64,000 nucleotides of DNA from JBBSAT01 sp046351235 (lineage in GTDB: Bacteria > Myxococcota_A > Polyangia > Polyangiales > Sandaracinaceae). The notes under the pieces are model-generated. The model was not told where the DNA came from and made no database searches. It was given only the letters and a program-made list of their open reading frames with translations. Below are positions 61,944 through 64,000 of the stretch, one piece after another. Where the stretch lies: contig JAXLYV010000012.1 in assembly GCA_046351235.1 (NCBI GenBank), forward strand, positions 104,257 through 168,256, read 5' to 3'. Both the position numbers and the translations under genes were made by a program. Each line of letters opens with the position of its first letter. Positions within the stretch are counted from its first letter, which is position 1.

Positions 61944-62807
61944 TCAGGGCTCGAGGGCGACGGGCGGCGTGAACGGGATCTGGCCGAGCATCGCCACGTC
62001 CCAGGGGGTGCCCGTGAGCGCGAGGCGCGAGTGCACGTCGCGCAGGCGCACCGTCGCTTCGACCGCGATCATCGGAGGCGGCTCGCCCGGCGAGCCCTCC
62101 GCGCGGAGGCCGAGCACGAAGCCGACCAGGCCCGGGATGACCGACGGGATGCACATCGACGAGCGCTCGTCGATGCCGCCCTGGTTCATGAAGTAGACGA
62201 TCTCGTTCGCGAAGTCGCTGCAGGTCGCCTGCATCATCGTCATCGGATCGGGCTCGCCGAACGTGACGTTCGTGTTCACGACGCTCGCGAGATCCGTCGC
62301 GATCTCGGCCAGCTCTTCCTCGCGGATCGTGAGCACGCGACGCTCACCGGGCGCGAACGAATAGGTGCGCTCCCACTGCGCGAAGTCGGCCACGATCGCG
62401 TTGTCGGAGATCGAGAAGCCCGGGAGGTACCGGTTGAACTCGTTGATGCCGTTCACCGTCACGGACGCCGTCACGCGCTGCGTGTCGACGTTGGTCACGA
62501 CGAGGTTCAGCTCGATCTCGTAGTCGTCGCGCCGCACCCAGGGCATGCGCGCGAACGGAGAGGCGTCCGCAGCCATCGCGTTCAGGCTGTCCATCTCGGC
62601 GTCGCTCGGCGCGCGCACCGGGAAGTAGACATCCGTCTCCACGGAGTAGAGGACCGACTCGCGGCTCATCGCGATGGGCGGCGTGCCCGGGGGCATGGCG
62701 AGCTGCACCACCGACTGGCCGTTCGGGGTGACGTAGCTCTGCGAGAGATTGCAGCCGCCGAGGAGCACGAGCGCTGGGAGGAGCCGGAGAGCAGTCAGGT
62801 TTCGCAT
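61944..62807 (-). CDS. Lipoprotein of unknown function
   Basis: 287 aa; ATG preceded by GGGAGGCCTC. Lipobox LLGGC near residue 19. The mature part is strand-rich (VLYSVETDVYFPVRAP, YEIELNLVVTNVDTQRVTAS, AVEATVRLRDVHSRLALTGT) with a few helical stretches and two conserved-looking cysteines (TCSDFANE, MCIPSV). It could be a beta-sandwich surface protein. It converges with the 261-aa gene; the space between holds repeat family 2, copy A. It diverges from the HAD-like gene over 184 bases. Confidence 0.65.
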   Translation of the reverse strand: MRNLTALRLLPALVLLGGCNLSQSYVTPNGQSVVQLAMPPGTPPIAMSRESVLYSVETDVYFPVRAPSDAEMDSLNAMAADASPFARMPWVRRDDYEIELNLVVTNVDTQRVTASVTVNGINEFNRYLPGFSISDNAIVADFAQWERTYSFAPGERRVLTIREEELAEIATDLASVVNTNVTFGEPDPMTMMQATCSDFANEIVYFMNQGGIDERSSMCIPSVIPGLVGFVLGLRAEGSPGEPPPMIAVEATVRLRDVHSRLALTGTPWDVAMLGQIPFTPPVALEP

Positions 62808-62991
62808 GAGGCCTCCCGAAGATGAGCCGAGCAATCCACATGTTAAGCCACATCCGTGCCTGCCGCGAGAGCGCGCGGATCGCGGGTGAGAACGGACGAT
62901 CCCGGGGGCCGGCACCCCCGATCTTCGGGCGCGTCCGGGGGCGCCGGGCCGCGGCCCCGAGCGCCGGACCGTGCTACACGCGGCGGCCCAT

Positions 62992-63840
62992 ATGACTGTC
63001 GAGTGCATCGTTCTCGACTTCGACGGAACCTTCACGCTCGTCGATCGTGAAGCCACGCCGTTCATCGAAGGCTTCCTCTCCGATCTGCGCGCGCTCGTCG
63101 GCCCCGCCGTGGCCGACCGCTGGGACGACACCGTCCGGCGCGTGAAGTCCGACCCCGATCGCTACGGCTGGGAGAACGACGGCAAGATCGTCGCTCCGAG
63201 CCACGCCGATCCCTACATCCTCGCGACGACGGTCGCGCAGCTGCTCCTCGCCGAGGCCGGGATCACCTCGCGCGCCGAGCGGACCGAGAAACTGCAGACG
63301 CTCTACCAGCGCAACTATCCGCGCGCGCTCACGATCTTCCGGCCCGACGCGAAGGCCGTGATCGAGACGCTGCTCGCCACGAGCCTGCCGATCTTCGTCG
63401 TGACGAACTCGCGGACCGAGCACGTCGAGGCCAAGCTCGACCAGCTCGCGCCGCAGGGGCGCTCGCGCATCGTGGTGCGCGGCGACGCGCGGAAGTTCGT
63501 GCTCACCGAGCCCGACGTCGTCGACGACGCGTGGCAACGGATCCCCGAGACGCGCGAGCTGCCCGGCCTGTCGCGCCCGATCCATCTGCACCGCGGCGCC
63601 TACTACGAGCAGCTGCGGCGCATCTGGAGAGACACCGGCACCGACGCGGCAGGCACGCTCGTCTGCGGCGACATCTTCGAGCTCGATCTCGCGCTCCCCG
63701 CCGCGCTCGGCGCGCGCATCCACCTCGTCGCGCGCCCCGACACGCCGGAGTACGAGCGCCGCGCCGCGCGCGCGAGCGTCGGCGGCAGCGCGAGCCAAGA
63801 GCTCGGCGGCCTGCTCGAAGTGCTCGAGCTGCCGGGCTGA
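62992..63840 (+). CDS. HAD superfamily hydrolase-like protein
   Basis: 282 aa. The HAD motif I is IVLDFDGTFTLVD (nucleophile Asp and acid Asp present). Motif II is probably PIFVVTNSRTEHV (Thr/Asn) and motif IV ETLVCGDIFELDLA-like (GD at the C-terminus). A helical cap inserts between (about 35-110). Substrate unknown; phosphoglycolate-like or nucleotide phosphatases have similar size. Its stop codon begins repeat family 2, copy B. Confidence 0.75.
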   Translation: MTVECIVLDFDGTFTLVDREATPFIEGFLSDLRALVGPAVADRWDDTVRRVKSDPDRYGWENDGKIVAPSHADPYILATTVAQLLLAEAGITSRAERTEKLQTLYQRNYPRALTIFRPDAKAVIETLLATSLPIFVVTNSRTEHVEAKLDQLAPQGRSRIVVRGDARKFVLTEPDVVDDAWQRIPETRELPGLSRPIHLHRGAYYEQLRRIWRDTGTDAAGTLVCGDIFELDLALPAALGARIHLVARPDTPEYERRAARASVGGSASQELGGLLEVLELPG

Positions 63841-63941
63841 GTTTTCAGGGGGCGCTGAGCGCGCCCCCTCGTGAGACCGGCAGAGCCGGATCTCGCTCAC
63901 CCCCCTCCGCTGCGTCGCTGCGCTCCTGGCGAGCGACGCCG
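63838..63941 (+). repeat. Repeat family 2, copy B (stop-codon anchored, three hairpins)
   Basis: Hairpin 1 (63847-63869) has a 9-bp AGGGGGCGC/GCGCCCCCT stem and a TGAGC loop. Hairpin 2 (63871-63896) has outer arms GTGAGA/TCTCGC (one T-G pair), the identical inner CCGGC/GCCGG and the bulged A. Hairpin 3 has GCGTCGCT/AGCGACGC. Compared with copy A, the outer stem of hairpin 2 has compensatory changes at three pairs. The remaining bases to 64000 are GC-rich with no gene seen. Confidence 0.85.
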
Positions 63942-64000
63942 CTCCTACCGTGCACCGGCCCGCGCACCGCCGGGGCCCTCGGTGCGCGCGGCGGGCCGAG

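Noticed and set aside
62871..62960. GGGGGCCGG/CCGGCACCCCC-rich region as a third repeat copy
   Set aside because: It lacks the order of hairpins and the shared inner CCGGC-NNA-GCCGG of family 2, and does not begin at a stop codon.

Overview
The window is chromosomal DNA of very high GC content, densely coded on both strands, with strong G/C preference at third codon positions. The gene types point to a myxobacterium (Myxococcota, Polyangiia-like; a Sandaracinus-type organism is a reasonable guess, not proven). They include MopE-like Cys-rich secreted proteins, many lipoproteins with Asp/Ala-rich tethers, a Ser/Thr kinase fused to a beta-propeller, an FHA/AgmX-PglI-type protein, a sigma-54 activator with a nearby -24/-12 promoter, and a PAS-type stressosome. 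No rRNA, tRNA, CRISPR or prophage was seen.

Layout. 1-6.9 kb: a run of plus-strand secreted proteins (a truncated four-repeat protein, a GH113-like hydrolase, a TPR membrane protein and a Cys-rich/FG-GAP lipoprotein). 7-12.9 kb: a minus-strand block with a Kazal-like lipoprotein, a VWA lipoprotein, and the division module ftsE-ftsX-envC. 13-19 kb: an acyl-CoA ligase, a kinase/propeller and a lipoprotein, closed by a perfect hairpin. 19-25 kb: an FHA-AgmX/PglI protein and an ABC1/UbiB kinase, between which a complete 2,055-nt group II intron lies inside a hairpin repeat. 25-42 kb: mixed metabolism and envelope genes (MFS exporter, adenosine deaminase, barrel-like protein, flavin reductase, FAD oxidoreductase, Hsp70-like ATPase, a divergent LysR/quinone reductase pair, a heparinase-like lipoprotein, glycogen synthase). 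42.5-46 kb: a five-gene stressosome operon in which every junction overlaps. 46-51.7 kb: lipoyl synthase, thymidine kinase, a small basic protein, a VWA lipoprotein and a Flp pilin. 51.8-57 kb: a histidine ammonia-lyase, a sigma-54-type promoter before two small genes, and a sigma-54 activator plus receiver protein. 57-60.8 kb: the overlapping genes SRAP - site-2 protease - rsmB. 60.9-64 kb: hypotheticals and a HAD-like protein.

The least explained material is non-coding. Two copies of a roughly 115-nt element (family 1) and two of a roughly 100-nt element (family 2) each begin at the stop codon of an unrelated gene and fold into three consecutive hairpins. In family 1 the stop codon is part of the first stem, and one copy is split by the group II intron, so the intact copy serves as the empty-site reference that fixes both intron ends. 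In family 2 the second stem differs between copies by compensatory base changes, which suggests selection on RNA structure. These stop-codon-anchored elements are the best candidates here for something undescribed.
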